From positions 1 to 10,921 of the forward strand of contig CAJUBM010000100.1 in NCBI GenBank assembly GCA_910584735.1: a stretch of DNA of 10,921 nt. Direction: 5' to 3'. The position numbers and the translations under genes are program-made. Positions 1 to 5,595 of the stretch are shown piece by piece (the stretch's first letter is position 1; each line of letters begins with the position of its first letter). The stretch is from an uncultured Muribaculaceae bacterium. GTDB taxonomy: Bacteria; Bacteroidota; Bacteroidia; Bacteroidales; Muribaculaceae. The notes beneath the pieces are model-generated. The model was not told where the DNA came from. It ran no database searches and was given only the letters and a program-made list of their open reading frames with translations.

Positions 1-2
1 GA

Positions 3-482
3 AGATGGAACGCGGCGGCTTTCTTTGAAAACCTTACCGCAACCAACCGCCTCGCCCGGCAGGAAGGTTTTGCCTTCTGCCGCGTCAGCGGTCTTGACGG
101 CTTCGAGGAAGCGGTCAACGAGGCGCAGACCCAAACCGCCTTCGTCTGCGTCAGTGATATAGCCGATGGCTATACGGAGTTGAACAACACGCCGCGCACA
201 CGCCGTGTCAAAACCGTGTTTTTCGCTATGCGACACGCTGCCGAAGATATGGCGGCTCGCGCCGAGTGCATGGAGATAATGCGCGAGTTGTTCCGGCAAT
301 TCATGTCGCGTTTGCTCCCTGAAAAGGTTAGGTTAGAGCAGAACTGCATCTACCTCGACCCCCGAATATCGTTCAACGAGATTGACCGCTATTTTTTCAG
401 CGGAGCCGCCGGGGCATATTTTCAGATTGCCGTCGATGTGTTTACTGATTTAAGATACAATCCCCAGGAGTGGACTGAATAA
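3..482 (+). CDS. Phage virion completion-type protein, C-terminal part (partial at left edge)
   Basis: The frame is open from the left edge (first whole codon at base 3) to the TAA at 480-482. It contains no early ATG, so this is the last ~159 residues of a gene that starts upstream; the TTG at 180 is only an internal codon. The visible part is a mixed alpha/beta protein without signal peptide or membrane segment. It has an acidic surface stretch (FEEAVNEAQT) and a C-terminal portion rich in aromatic residues (RYFFSGAAGAYFQIAVDVF). Its stop overlaps the next start as TAATG, so the two genes are probably translationally coupled. Size and position directly before an HK97 gp10-like gene suggest a tail terminator or head-tail completion protein. 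That function is inferred from neighbours, because no motif in the sequence names the family. Confidence 0.6.
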   Translation, partial: RWNAAAFFENLTATNRLARQEGFAFCRVSGLDGFEEAVNEAQTQTAFVCVSDIADGYTELNNTPRTRRVKTVFFAMRHAAEDMAARAECMEIMRELFRQFMSRLLPEKVRLEQNCIYLDPRISFNEIDRYFFSGAAGAYFQIAVDVFTDLRYNPQEWTE

Positions 483-988
483 TGAATGGTACGGTAAAAG
501 ATAGCGTTGAGCAACGCCGCAAATATGTTACGGCGTTCAACGCCACTATGGTTAAGATATGGCGCGAGCAAATGGCACTCTTAGGAGTAATAGACACAGG
601 AGCCCTTTACCGCTCAACCATCGGCATATCCATGACCGCCGACGGCAAGTTCATCGACATATCCCTCGAACAGTCATTTAATACCTACGGCCTTTTCGTT
701 GATTATGGCACAGGGCGAAATACTCCGCGTGGCAACCCCGTCGACATTTCGTGCAAGCGAGAGCAGAGCGGAGCTTGCTCCGGCTATGCCGAGCGCAGCC
801 GAAATCGTTGCGAAGCAAACATCGGCAAAGCCAACGGTCGCCACCGCAAGCGGTGGTTCTCTCGCAAGTATTTTGCCTCCGTGATGAACATTCAGGAGTT
901 CTACGCAGACTCCCTCGGCCAGGAGTTCTGCCGCGCCATATCCAACGCCCTCAATCCCGACATCATGCGCCAATCACTAATCAAATAA
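482..988 (+). CDS. HK97 gp10-like phage morphogenesis protein with in-frame insertion
   Basis: This 168-residue protein starts at the ATG overlapping the previous stop by one base. Residues 38-45 (DTGALYRS) and 69-79 (YGLFVDYGTGR) match the pattern of HK97 gp10-like and related minor tail or neck proteins ('tGaLr.S' followed by 'Y...vE.GT'). The C-terminal part (WFSRKYFASV at 125-134, then EFYADSLGQEF) is a conserved-looking tail of the Bacteroidales version as I recall it. Members help join head and tail or complete the tail tube. Residues about 89-113 are unlike the rest: they are Arg-, Ser- and Cys-rich (C91, C99, C110) and are encoded by a 75-bp palindromic insertion described separately. 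Removing it would restore a continuous GNPVDIGKANGR. Whether the interrupted protein still works is unknown. The family call is moderately sure; the exact virion role is inferred. Confidence 0.65.
   Translation: MNGTVKDSVEQRRKYVTAFNATMVKIWREQMALLGVIDTGALYRSTIGISMTADGKFIDISLEQSFNTYGLFVDYGTGRNTPRGNPVDISCKREQSGACSGYAERSRNRCEANIGKANGRHRKRWFSRKYFASVMNIQEFYADSLGQEFCRAISNALNPDIMRQSLIK
748..822 (+). repeat. 75-bp palindromic element inserted in frame inside a coding sequence
   Basis: Bases 744-747 and 819-822 are both ACAT, so one ACAT plus the 71 bases between the copies can be removed to rejoin GAC-ATC-GGC in frame. The element is exactly 25 codons long. Inside it, CGGAGC (769-774) and GCTCCG (777-782) form a perfect inverted repeat. 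The element has no stop codon in the host frame and is open in several other frames. It resembles, from memory, a short GAGCAGAGC...GCCGAGCGCAGCCGAAA repeat scattered in Bacteroidales genomes; this recollection is not verified here. Function is unknown. It may be a REP-like or RPE-like mobile palindrome. No second copy occurs in this window. Confidence 0.6.
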
Positions 989-1001
989 TTGGGATGTTTT
1001 A

Positions 1002-1502
1002 TCAGTCAATTTTAATGTTGTCAAGTAGCTTCCTGGCTTCGCTTGCAATGTCGTATATGGAATCTTTACCAATGTCAAAAGTTAAAGAACGTTCGTAATC
1101 CCACTCATTCTTTTTGTATTGAGCCGGAAGAACCATGATTTCGGCATCATCTTGTCGGACGAATATATACGTCGATTGGTTATGAAGTTGTCGCCACGAG
1201 CGCTGTTTCATCGCTTTAATCAGCTGTGCAGATAATAACTCCTCGTATTTATCGCGATTACTGGCAATAAAAACTTCACCAAAAGCATTATTGAATTCGA
1301 CATCATCACAATCTATTGGTGTAAATTTTATAGGATAGCTCATTTCGTACCCCATCCCTGTCTTACCATATCCTGTCAGAAAAATATATTGTTTGGTCGT
1401 TCGATAAATCCCACAAGCTCTTTGCGTTTTGGATTCCATCGAAATTTTCGGCTTCATCAACTTAATCATTATCCAATTTAATATCTTCTGCCACTTCTTC
1501 AT
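1002..1502 (-). CDS. AT-rich accessory protein of unknown function, loosely immunity-protein-like
   Basis: This gene runs against all the others. The frame is open from an ATG at 1553, but the likely promoter box (1529-1536) lies inside that extension. I therefore chose the ATG at 1500-1502, which gives 166 residues and a leader of about 20 bases. The start is uncertain; an ATG 15 codons further in (MKPKIS) is also possible. The protein is soluble, with no signal peptide or membrane segment. It has a strand-rich first half (QYIFLTGYGKTGMGYEMSYP) and ends in an amphipathic helix (YDIASEARKLLDNIKID). The order 'sG.T.mG...P', 'lG.v..a', 'sW..L', 'i.vlP', 'i.....eiase....L' reminds me of the CdiI_2/DUF1436 type of toxin-immunity proteins, but this is a weak pattern match. 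Higher AT content and reversed orientation suggest a moron acquired by transfer. No toxin partner is visible. Confidence 0.6.
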   Translation of the reverse strand: MKKWQKILNWIMIKLMKPKISMESKTQRACGIYRTTKQYIFLTGYGKTGMGYEMSYPIKFTPIDCDDVEFNNAFGEVFIASNRDKYEELLSAQLIKAMKQRSWRQLHNQSTYIFVRQDDAEIMVLPAQYKKNEWDYERSLTFDIGKDSIYDIASEARKLLDNIKID

Positions 1503-1528
1503 ACGATTGTATATGCTGTTGTCATACG

Positions 1529-1536
1529 CAAAGTTA
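1529..1536 (-). promoter_or_regulatory. Bacteroidota -7 box (TAACTTTG) for the reversed accessory gene
   Basis: Read on the minus strand this is TAACTTTG, an exact match to the Bacteroidota sigma-ABfr -7 consensus TAnnTTTG. Transcription would start about 7 bases further along, near 1522, leaving a leader of about 20 bases before the ATG at 1502. No good TTTG -33 box stands at the usual spacing; the nearest (minus strand, 1570-1573) is too far away. Confidence 0.5.
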
Positions 1537-1605
1537 CACATTTTCGTTGACATACAGCGTCCTCCGCTGCAAATTCATGTCTTTTCGTGCGATTAATGGT
1601 AGCCA

Positions 1606-1613
1606 TAACTTTG
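1606..1613 (+). promoter_or_regulatory. Bacteroidota -7 box (TAACTTTG) for the fibre-like gene
   Basis: TAACTTTG matches the TAnnTTTG consensus exactly and lies 21 bases before the ATG at 1635. Predicted transcription starts near 1620, leaving a leader of about 15 bases. The upstream TTTTCG around 1582-1587 is a poor -33 box. The same octamer occurs inverted at 1529-1536, so the region between the two genes looks like a divergent promoter pair. Confidence 0.5.
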
Positions 1614-1634
1614 CTGCAACCAATCAGCACCATT

Positions 1635-2645
1635 ATGGCTATCGACGTTAAATCAATCTCTCAACTCATATCCGAGTTCCGAAAGTTACAGACCAAAGAC
1701 TCCATTACTCCGGAGTCGCTGGGCTATATACTCCAACGCCTTGCAGACCTGCTCGCTACTGCCGGAACGTCGGAAACCGTCGCCAATATTCAGAAATTGC
1801 TCGACGGATTCAAAGCCGCGGGTCAGGCCATCACCGCACTTTCGCAGGGGCAGTCCGACCGAAATCACATCTACGCAAACAATACTACGGTTAATCTCGC
1901 AACCGGCGCTGTCGCTTCCTCTGCGGGCATATTCATTCAACAGGCTACCACCGAACGGGCAGGTGCCATGCGGGCGCAGCAGGTTACAGACCTTAACAAC
2001 GCCCGTAGGGCTGTCGCTGAAATCGAAAAAATTTTGGAAACCGTTCAGGTCAAACTCGGCATGACCGACGGCAGCAAGGGGGTGTATAACAACGCCCAGA
2101 TACAGGTATCTGTCGATAGAGGCCGACTGCGCATTTACGGTGCAGCACAGCTTATCGCCGACGGATATGTGCCTTATCTTTTTCGGCTCACGCGCAAGCG
2201 CAACCAATGGAACGATAAGGTTGCGCTGCAAAGCGGTGTGGAGCGTAAGAAATACTGCGCAGTCCGCAAAGGGTGGAATCTTTACGGCTCGTGCCATTCG
2301 ATTTATATTGCAACCGACAACACTATCGGGTTTTCCACCAATCCCCACTCACATCAAAGTCAGAAAGCCGCATCGTATTCCACCGCCCCCGAAACCCTCG
2401 TAACACATCATACGAGGGCCGACGGTTCACAGACCTTTGGCTGGGGGCGCTCGTCGGTTGCGCTGCTTGACCGCAAGAGCAAGGTCAACAGACATCGCAT
2501 GATCCGACTGCGCTTCGCCGTCGGCTTCGCCAAGAAAATCCCACCCGGACGTTCGCTCGTTACCACCGCCAACCTCGTAAGCTCGCTTGCCGAGTTCTCA
2601 CTGATATACAACCCGACCACCAAGACATGGCACTTCGGAAAATGA
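1635..2645 (+). CDS. Phage structural protein, probable tail fibre or accessory tail protein
   Basis: The start chosen is the ATG at 1635 (MAIDVKSISQ), giving 336 residues. The upstream extension to 1587 lacks a standard ATG and would cross the promoter box. Residues 1-75 are helical and Leu/Ala/Gln-rich. Residues 102-124 (QQATTERAGAMRAQQVTDLNNAR) match the 'ATTsrAGlMsaaDktKLd' linker typical of tail-fibre and receptor-binding proteins, although the Ser and Lys positions vary. Residues about 125-145 are again helical. The C-terminal 190 residues are rich in beta strands, aromatic residues and Arg/Lys (for example RLTRKRNQWNDK near 185-195), ending in TKTWHFGK, and may be a folded head domain. 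There is no signal peptide or membrane segment. I recall closely similar N-terminal sequences from Bacteroidales phages, annotated only as hypothetical. The fibre role is inferred from the linker motif. Confidence 0.65.
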   Translation: MAIDVKSISQLISEFRKLQTKDSITPESLGYILQRLADLLATAGTSETVANIQKLLDGFKAAGQAITALSQGQSDRNHIYANNTTVNLATGAVASSAGIFIQQATTERAGAMRAQQVTDLNNARRAVAEIEKILETVQVKLGMTDGSKGVYNNAQIQVSVDRGRLRIYGAAQLIADGYVPYLFRLTRKRNQWNDKVALQSGVERKKYCAVRKGWNLYGSCHSIYIATDNTIGFSTNPHSHQSQKAASYSTAPETLVTHHTRADGSQTFGWGRSSVALLDRKSKVNRHRMIRLRFAVGFAKKIPPGRSLVTTANLVSSLAEFSLIYNPTTKTWHFGK

Positions 2646-2662
2646 TAGCCCCATATAAAAAA

Positions 2663-2781
2663 GATAGCCCTTGCGGTAAAACCGCAAGGGGCTGCTATCT
2701 CTTAGACTCCGGGGATAGCCCTACAAGGGAGTGCTATCAATTATACTTCGACACAGATAGCCCGAATCGGGAGGTGCTATC
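2663..2781 (+). repeat. Array of three GATAGC...GCTATC hairpins of identical design
   Basis: The hairpins lie at 2663-2699, 2714-2738 and 2756-2781. Each has an outer stem GATAGC/GCTATC, an inner stem starting CC and ending GG (9, 3 and 3 bp, each with a different sequence), an A-rich three-base loop (AAA, ACA, AAT), and an unpaired 4-5 base bulge on the 3' side only (GGCT, GAGT, GAGGT). An orphan GATAGCCC (2644-2651) overlaps the stop codon of the preceding gene. Spacers are 14 and 17 bases. None is followed by a T tract, so they are not ordinary terminators. The conserved architecture with changing inner stems implies an RNA, or less likely single-stranded DNA, recognition element. Function unknown. 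Confidence 0.75.
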
Positions 2782-2796
2782 TCGCATACGGACATA

Positions 2797-2866
2797 GGTA
2801 TCACGGTTCTTTTAGCATGGTTTCACATCGTTGAGAGGTATCCGGGTCTTATTAGCTTGGTTTCAC
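2797..2866 (+). repeat. Two 30-bp direct repeats, 40 bp apart
   Basis: Copies at 2797-2826 and 2837-2866 agree at about 24 of 30 positions without gaps. Both begin GGTATC and end TGGTTTCAC, with a TTAGC core. They are separated by 10 bases, so the 40-bp period is close to four helical turns. The cores TAGCATGG and TAGCTTGG are near matches to the TAnnTTTG box. They lie 53 bases before the first lysis gene. They could be operator sites for a late-gene activator or weak tandem promoters; this is inference. Nothing further is recognised in 2867-2918. Confidence 0.6.
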
Positions 2867-2918
2867 GTATCGAGTACACAAAATTACAAATAATTCTTCA
2901 CATACACAACACTTTACA

Positions 2919-3152
2919 ATGGAAATTCGCAAACATAAGCCGACTATACAGCTGCTTGCCGCCGTACTCCTGATTATCGTTGGCTGCGGTCTGCTCATAG
3001 CGGGCTTTATCGTGCCGCCACCCGGCGAAATCCATAATTCAGTCCTTATCGCCTTCGGCGAGATTCTGACTTTCGCGGGGGCGGTATTCGGCATGAAGTA
3101 TCATTACCAATATGGCAACAAACATAATCCACAAGACCATGACAACAATTAA
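2919..3152 (+). CDS. Small two-span membrane protein, putative holin
   Basis: This 77-residue protein has a short basic N terminus (MEIRKHK) and two hydrophobic segments, at about 10-32 and 41-60. They are joined by a short turn with Pro and Gly (VPPPGEIHN). The C-terminal tail is hydrophilic (YGNKHNPQDHDNN). With an even number of spans, both ends would lie on the same side of the membrane. Size, topology and position directly before an amidase gene are what one expects of a class II-like holin, which opens the inner membrane at lysis. Small holins share little sequence, so the call rests on topology and context. The 3' end overlaps the endolysin gene by 14 bases when the internal ATG of that gene is used. 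No Shine-Dalgarno sequence is visible. Confidence 0.6.
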   Translation: MEIRKHKPTIQLLAAVLLIIVGCGLLIAGFIVPPPGEIHNSVLIAFGEILTFAGAVFGMKYHYQYGNKHNPQDHDNN

Positions 3153-3768
3153 GAAAGGTTGCCGGGGCGACCTTGTCGCAACCCTGCAACGCAAGCTCAA
3201 CCTTATCCCGGACGGGATTTTTGGCGCAATCACCGACGAGGCGGTGCGCGACTTCCAAAAATCCCACGCCCTTACGGTCGACGGCATCGTCGGCCCCAAG
3301 ACCTGGGCGGCTCTCGGTATCGACTCGTTACCGAACACTCGCCGCATCGACAAGATAATCCTACATTGCACGGCAACCCCGGAGGGTAAGGATTATACTG
3401 TCGACCAAATCCGAGAGTGGCATCTTGCCCGTGATTTCTCCGATGTCGGCTATCACTATGTGATTTACCGCGACGGCTCCGTTCATCGTGGCCGCCCTGA
3501 AAACAAGGTCGGGGCACACACTCCGGGACAGAACGCACATTCCATCGGAATAAGCTACATCGGAGGCTGCGCTGCCACGAAGAACGCTAAAGGGGACTAT
3601 CCTCCAAAAGATACGCGCACTCCGGCGCAACGTGCCGCACTCGTCAGCCTTGTGGCCGAGATGCGAAAGAAGTATCCCGGCGCCACAGTCCACGGGCACA
3701 ACGAGTTCGCAAACAGGGCGTGCCCTTCGTTCAACGTACAAAAAGAGCCGGAGCTATGCGGTCGTTAA
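3139..3768 (+). CDS. N-acetylmuramoyl-L-alanine amidase endolysin with N-terminal peptidoglycan-binding domain
   Basis: This enzyme would cut the bond between N-acetylmuramic acid and the stem peptide during lysis. I chose the ATG at 3139 (MTTIKKGCRGDLV, 209 residues) because the domain begins there; an ATG at 3112 would add nine residues and a longer overlap. Residues about 5-60 form a PG_binding_1 domain (LQRKLN, PDGIFGAITDEAVRDFQ, VDGIVGPKTWAALG). Residues about 70-200 form an Amidase_2 (T7 lysozyme-like) domain. Expected zinc ligands are H76 (ILHCTA), H187 (GHNEF) and C195 (ACPSF), with Y105/H106 in GYHYVIY and the substrate-cleft segment HSIGISYIGG at 134-143. There is no signal peptide, so export would need the holin. 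Having the binding domain at the N terminus is common for phages of Gram-negative hosts. The 3' end overlaps the spanin-like gene by 13 bases. Confidence 0.92.
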   Translation: MTTIKKGCRGDLVATLQRKLNLIPDGIFGAITDEAVRDFQKSHALTVDGIVGPKTWAALGIDSLPNTRRIDKIILHCTATPEGKDYTVDQIREWHLARDFSDVGYHYVIYRDGSVHRGRPENKVGAHTPGQNAHSIGISYIGGCAATKNAKGDYPPKDTRTPAQRAALVSLVAEMRKKYPGATVHGHNEFANRACPSFNVQKEPELCGR

Positions 3769-4214
3769 TCCTAATCATCACTCTTACTATCCTTACAGGC
3801 TGCAAGAGCCAAAAGCAGGTTGTCAGCGACAAAGCGCTCGACATCGACAGCGTAGCCCGGTCGGAGCATCACCGCACAATCGCCGTCATAGACAGTGCCA
3901 TACGGAATATTGATTTTAGCTTCGACACCCTGAAAATCAATATCGAGCGCCCCGTTCAATACGCCGAGGCCCCGGAGGTCATTCGCCTTACGGCAACCAA
4001 AGGGCGCGTCATAGACCGGCGGAGTGTGCATAGAGATAGCGTTGAAGCCTTCAACCGGCTCGATACGGTAGCCTATCATCAATCAGCCGCCGAGACTTCA
4101 ACAGAACACACCGCCACCACGCGCCTCTATAATCCGCCCGACGGCACAGCGGCGGTCATAATCACAATTCTTGTGATAGGCTGCTTAATCTACGTTTTCT
4201 ACCGAAAACGCTAA
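3756..4214 (+). CDS. Lipoprotein with C-terminal membrane anchor, probable unimolecular spanin
   Basis: The ATG at 3756 starts a typical lipoprotein signal (MRSLILIITLTILTGCKSQK) with lipobox LTGC and acylated Cys16. The upstream in-frame ATG at 3720 would bury the signal sequence. The mature part is a hydrophilic, helix- and strand-mixed periplasmic stretch (17-128). A single membrane span follows at about 131-149 (AAVIITILVIGCLIYVF), then a positively charged end, YRKR. An outer-membrane lipid anchor plus an inner-membrane C-terminal anchor in one polypeptide is the defining topology of u-spanins such as phage T1 gp11, which fuse the inner and outer membranes after the wall is cut. The length (152 residues) and the place right after the endolysin both fit. 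The function is inferred from topology and context, not from sequence similarity. Confidence 0.72.
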   Translation: MRSLILIITLTILTGCKSQKQVVSDKALDIDSVARSEHHRTIAVIDSAIRNIDFSFDTLKINIERPVQYAEAPEVIRLTATKGRVIDRRSVHRDSVEAFNRLDTVAYHQSAAETSTEHTATTRLYNPPDGTAAVIITILVIGCLIYVFYRKR

Positions 4215-4257
4215 CCATTTCCCACTCCGAGAGTAGTATTTTTTTCATATATTGCAG

Positions 4258-4291
4258 AGCGAGTTGCCCGCGAGGGTAGCTCGTTTTGTTT
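4258..4291 (+). terminator. Intrinsic terminator closing the lysis cassette
   Basis: CGAGTTGCCC (4260-4269) pairs with GGGTAGCTCG (4274-4283) in a 10-bp stem with two G-T wobbles and a GCGA tetraloop. It is followed by TTTTGTTT. It stands about 45 bases after the stop of the spanin-like gene. A T7 run at 4240-4246 just upstream follows only a very short stem. Confidence 0.7.
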
Positions 4292-4386
4292 ATCGCGTTC
4301 ATCTTCTTTGACCCTCCCGGCTGGCGGCTAATGTCGTCCATACATACCTCCCTGCACCCTCCGTTTGATACCTAAATCCTCCCAAG

Positions 4387-4738
4387 TCCGAGCATTTTTG
4401 GTCGAGGCTCTGCGTTGCGCCGCATTCGACTAAAAACCGCTGCGGTTACCGGGTCGATAGATTGCGCCCTCCGTCTTGCCCTCCGCTTTATCCCGACACC
4501 GTTCCTTCGTCGCGGTGGCGGGCGCGTATGTCTGCGCCTACGGTTACAAACTATCTTTGACGGCTCCGTTCCCACTTTACGCCGCCACCCCTCCGATGTC
4601 GGGGTGTTGGCACGCTCCACTACGCTGTCAACCCGGCAACCTCCGCTTGCCATTCCGACTTGTGAAGACAGGCATCTGCACTACGGCCTCCAGTCGGCGC
4701 ACTGCCGCCATTCGCCGTCGGCCTCCCACCCATAGAGG
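4387..4738 (+). repeat. Long direct repeat, copy A
   Basis: Copy A begins with TCCGAGCAT and ends with CCTCCCACCCATAGAGG. It matches copy B at 4898-5248, about 510 bases later. Similarity is highest in 4451-4564, where GGGTCGATAGATTGCGCCC, CTCCGTCTTGCCCTCCGCTT, GGGCGCGTATGTCTGCGCC and CTTTGACGGCT recur. Stems within it are TTTTTGGTCGA/TCGACTAAAAA (4395-4405, 4426-4436), CCCGaCACCG/CGGTGgCGGG (4492-4522), GGCGC/GCGCC (4521-4538) and CACCCC/GGGGTG (4586-4606). Confidence 0.8.
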
Positions 4739-4897
4739 ACTGATGAACGCACGGATTTTCGCCCGTGGCACTTGTTTAATCTGTCGCCGAGGGCTGTAAT
4801 GGCGACGGCTTTATTATAGCCCCACCCGGACCGAGGCTTACGCTATGGCTTTTACCGCTCAATCCGTCAGGCGCTCACACCCCATAACATCGTCAAC

Positions 4898-5248
4898 TCC
4901 GAGCATCGCTGTTCACGGGTCGTACCTCCCTGTGAATAGCGACCGCGTCGGTCTGCGGGTCGAGAGATTACGCCCTCCGTCTTGCCCTCCGCTTTTCCCC
5001 GCCACCGTTCCTCCGTCGCGGTGTCGGGCGCGTATGTCTGCGCCTACGGTCATAAACTCTCTTTGACGGCTGCACTCCCGCTACCACCGACACCTCCGGC
5101 TGCGCCTACGGTGTCGGCTCGCTCCCGTTCCGCTGTCAACCCGCAACCTCCGCTTGCTTTTCCGAGCCGCCGACGTCGGGCTGCTTCGTTCCTTCCTCCA
5201 CTCGCGCGGTCGCCATACTGACAGCCTCGTACCTCCCACCCAAAGAGG
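4898..5248 (+). repeat. Long direct repeat, copy B
   Basis: Copy B is the diverged partner of 4387-4738. It begins with TCCGAGCAT and ends with CCTCCCACCCAAAGAGG. Its stems occupy the same relative places: TCGCTGTTCAC/GTGAATAGCGA (4906-4916, 4932-4942), CCCGcCACCG/CGGTGtCGGG (4998-5028), GGCGC/GCGCC (5027-5044) and CCGACACC/GGTGTCGG (5087-5117). The first and last of these have quite different sequences from copy A, yet still pair. Confidence 0.8.
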
Positions 5249-5403
5249 GAGAAGCCGCCTCCATTACAAGCCCCGGCACGGCAACTTCCATCTCTCGTCT
5301 GCGACGCTATGCCCACCCCAGGCCCCGATGCACGGTGCGCCGATGCACAGACTCCGCTCCGGCTGTCGGCCAACCACTTCGCTCACTCCGAGTTACCTGC
5401 GGC

Positions 5404-5498
5404 TTAGGGCAAGGGCAGGTCGGCACATTGTCTTAGTGCAAGCCCACGACAAAGTGCCTGTCGCTCCGTGCCTCCGCGACACCTGCCGTTTGCTCTAA
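5404..5498 (+). other. Predicted three-way junction structure
   Basis: The closing stem pairs TTAGGGCAA (5404-5412) with TTGCTCTAA (5490-5498) and GGCAGGT (5414-5420) with ACCTGCC (5481-5487), separated by a small internal loop. It encloses two hairpins: GCACATTGTC/GACAAAGTGC (5423-5432, 5448-5457, one mismatch) and GTCGC/GCGAC (5460-5464, 5476-5480). Only two single-base to two-base linkers remain unpaired at the junction, which is unusually tidy for chance pairing. The structure is read by eye and has not been folded by program. Confidence 0.55.
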
Positions 5499-5595
5499 TC
5501 CTGATGCAGGCACTCCGACTTCCCTTCGTTCCTTTGGCTGACCACCTCCGCTACGCGCCGCATCGTCATCACCGCACATCGCCGTCATTCACCCC

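Noticed and set aside
984..1014. AATTG...CAATT as a terminator between the convergent genes
   Set aside because: The stem is only 5 bp with a long loop, which is too weak to call.
699..1098. Extra open frames across the palindromic insertion (both strands)
   Set aside because: They are out of frame with the gp10-like gene and arise because the inserted element lacks stops in several frames.
2644..2866. CRISPR array
   Set aside because: The repeats are two different kinds with imperfect copies. The hairpin units differ in their inner sequence, spacers are too short (10-17 bases), and there are no cas genes.
4552..4559. TATCTTTG matching the TAnnTTTG promoter box
   Set aside because: There is no -33 TTTG at suitable spacing, and the equivalent place in repeat copy B (TCTCTTTG) does not keep the box. 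It may be chance.
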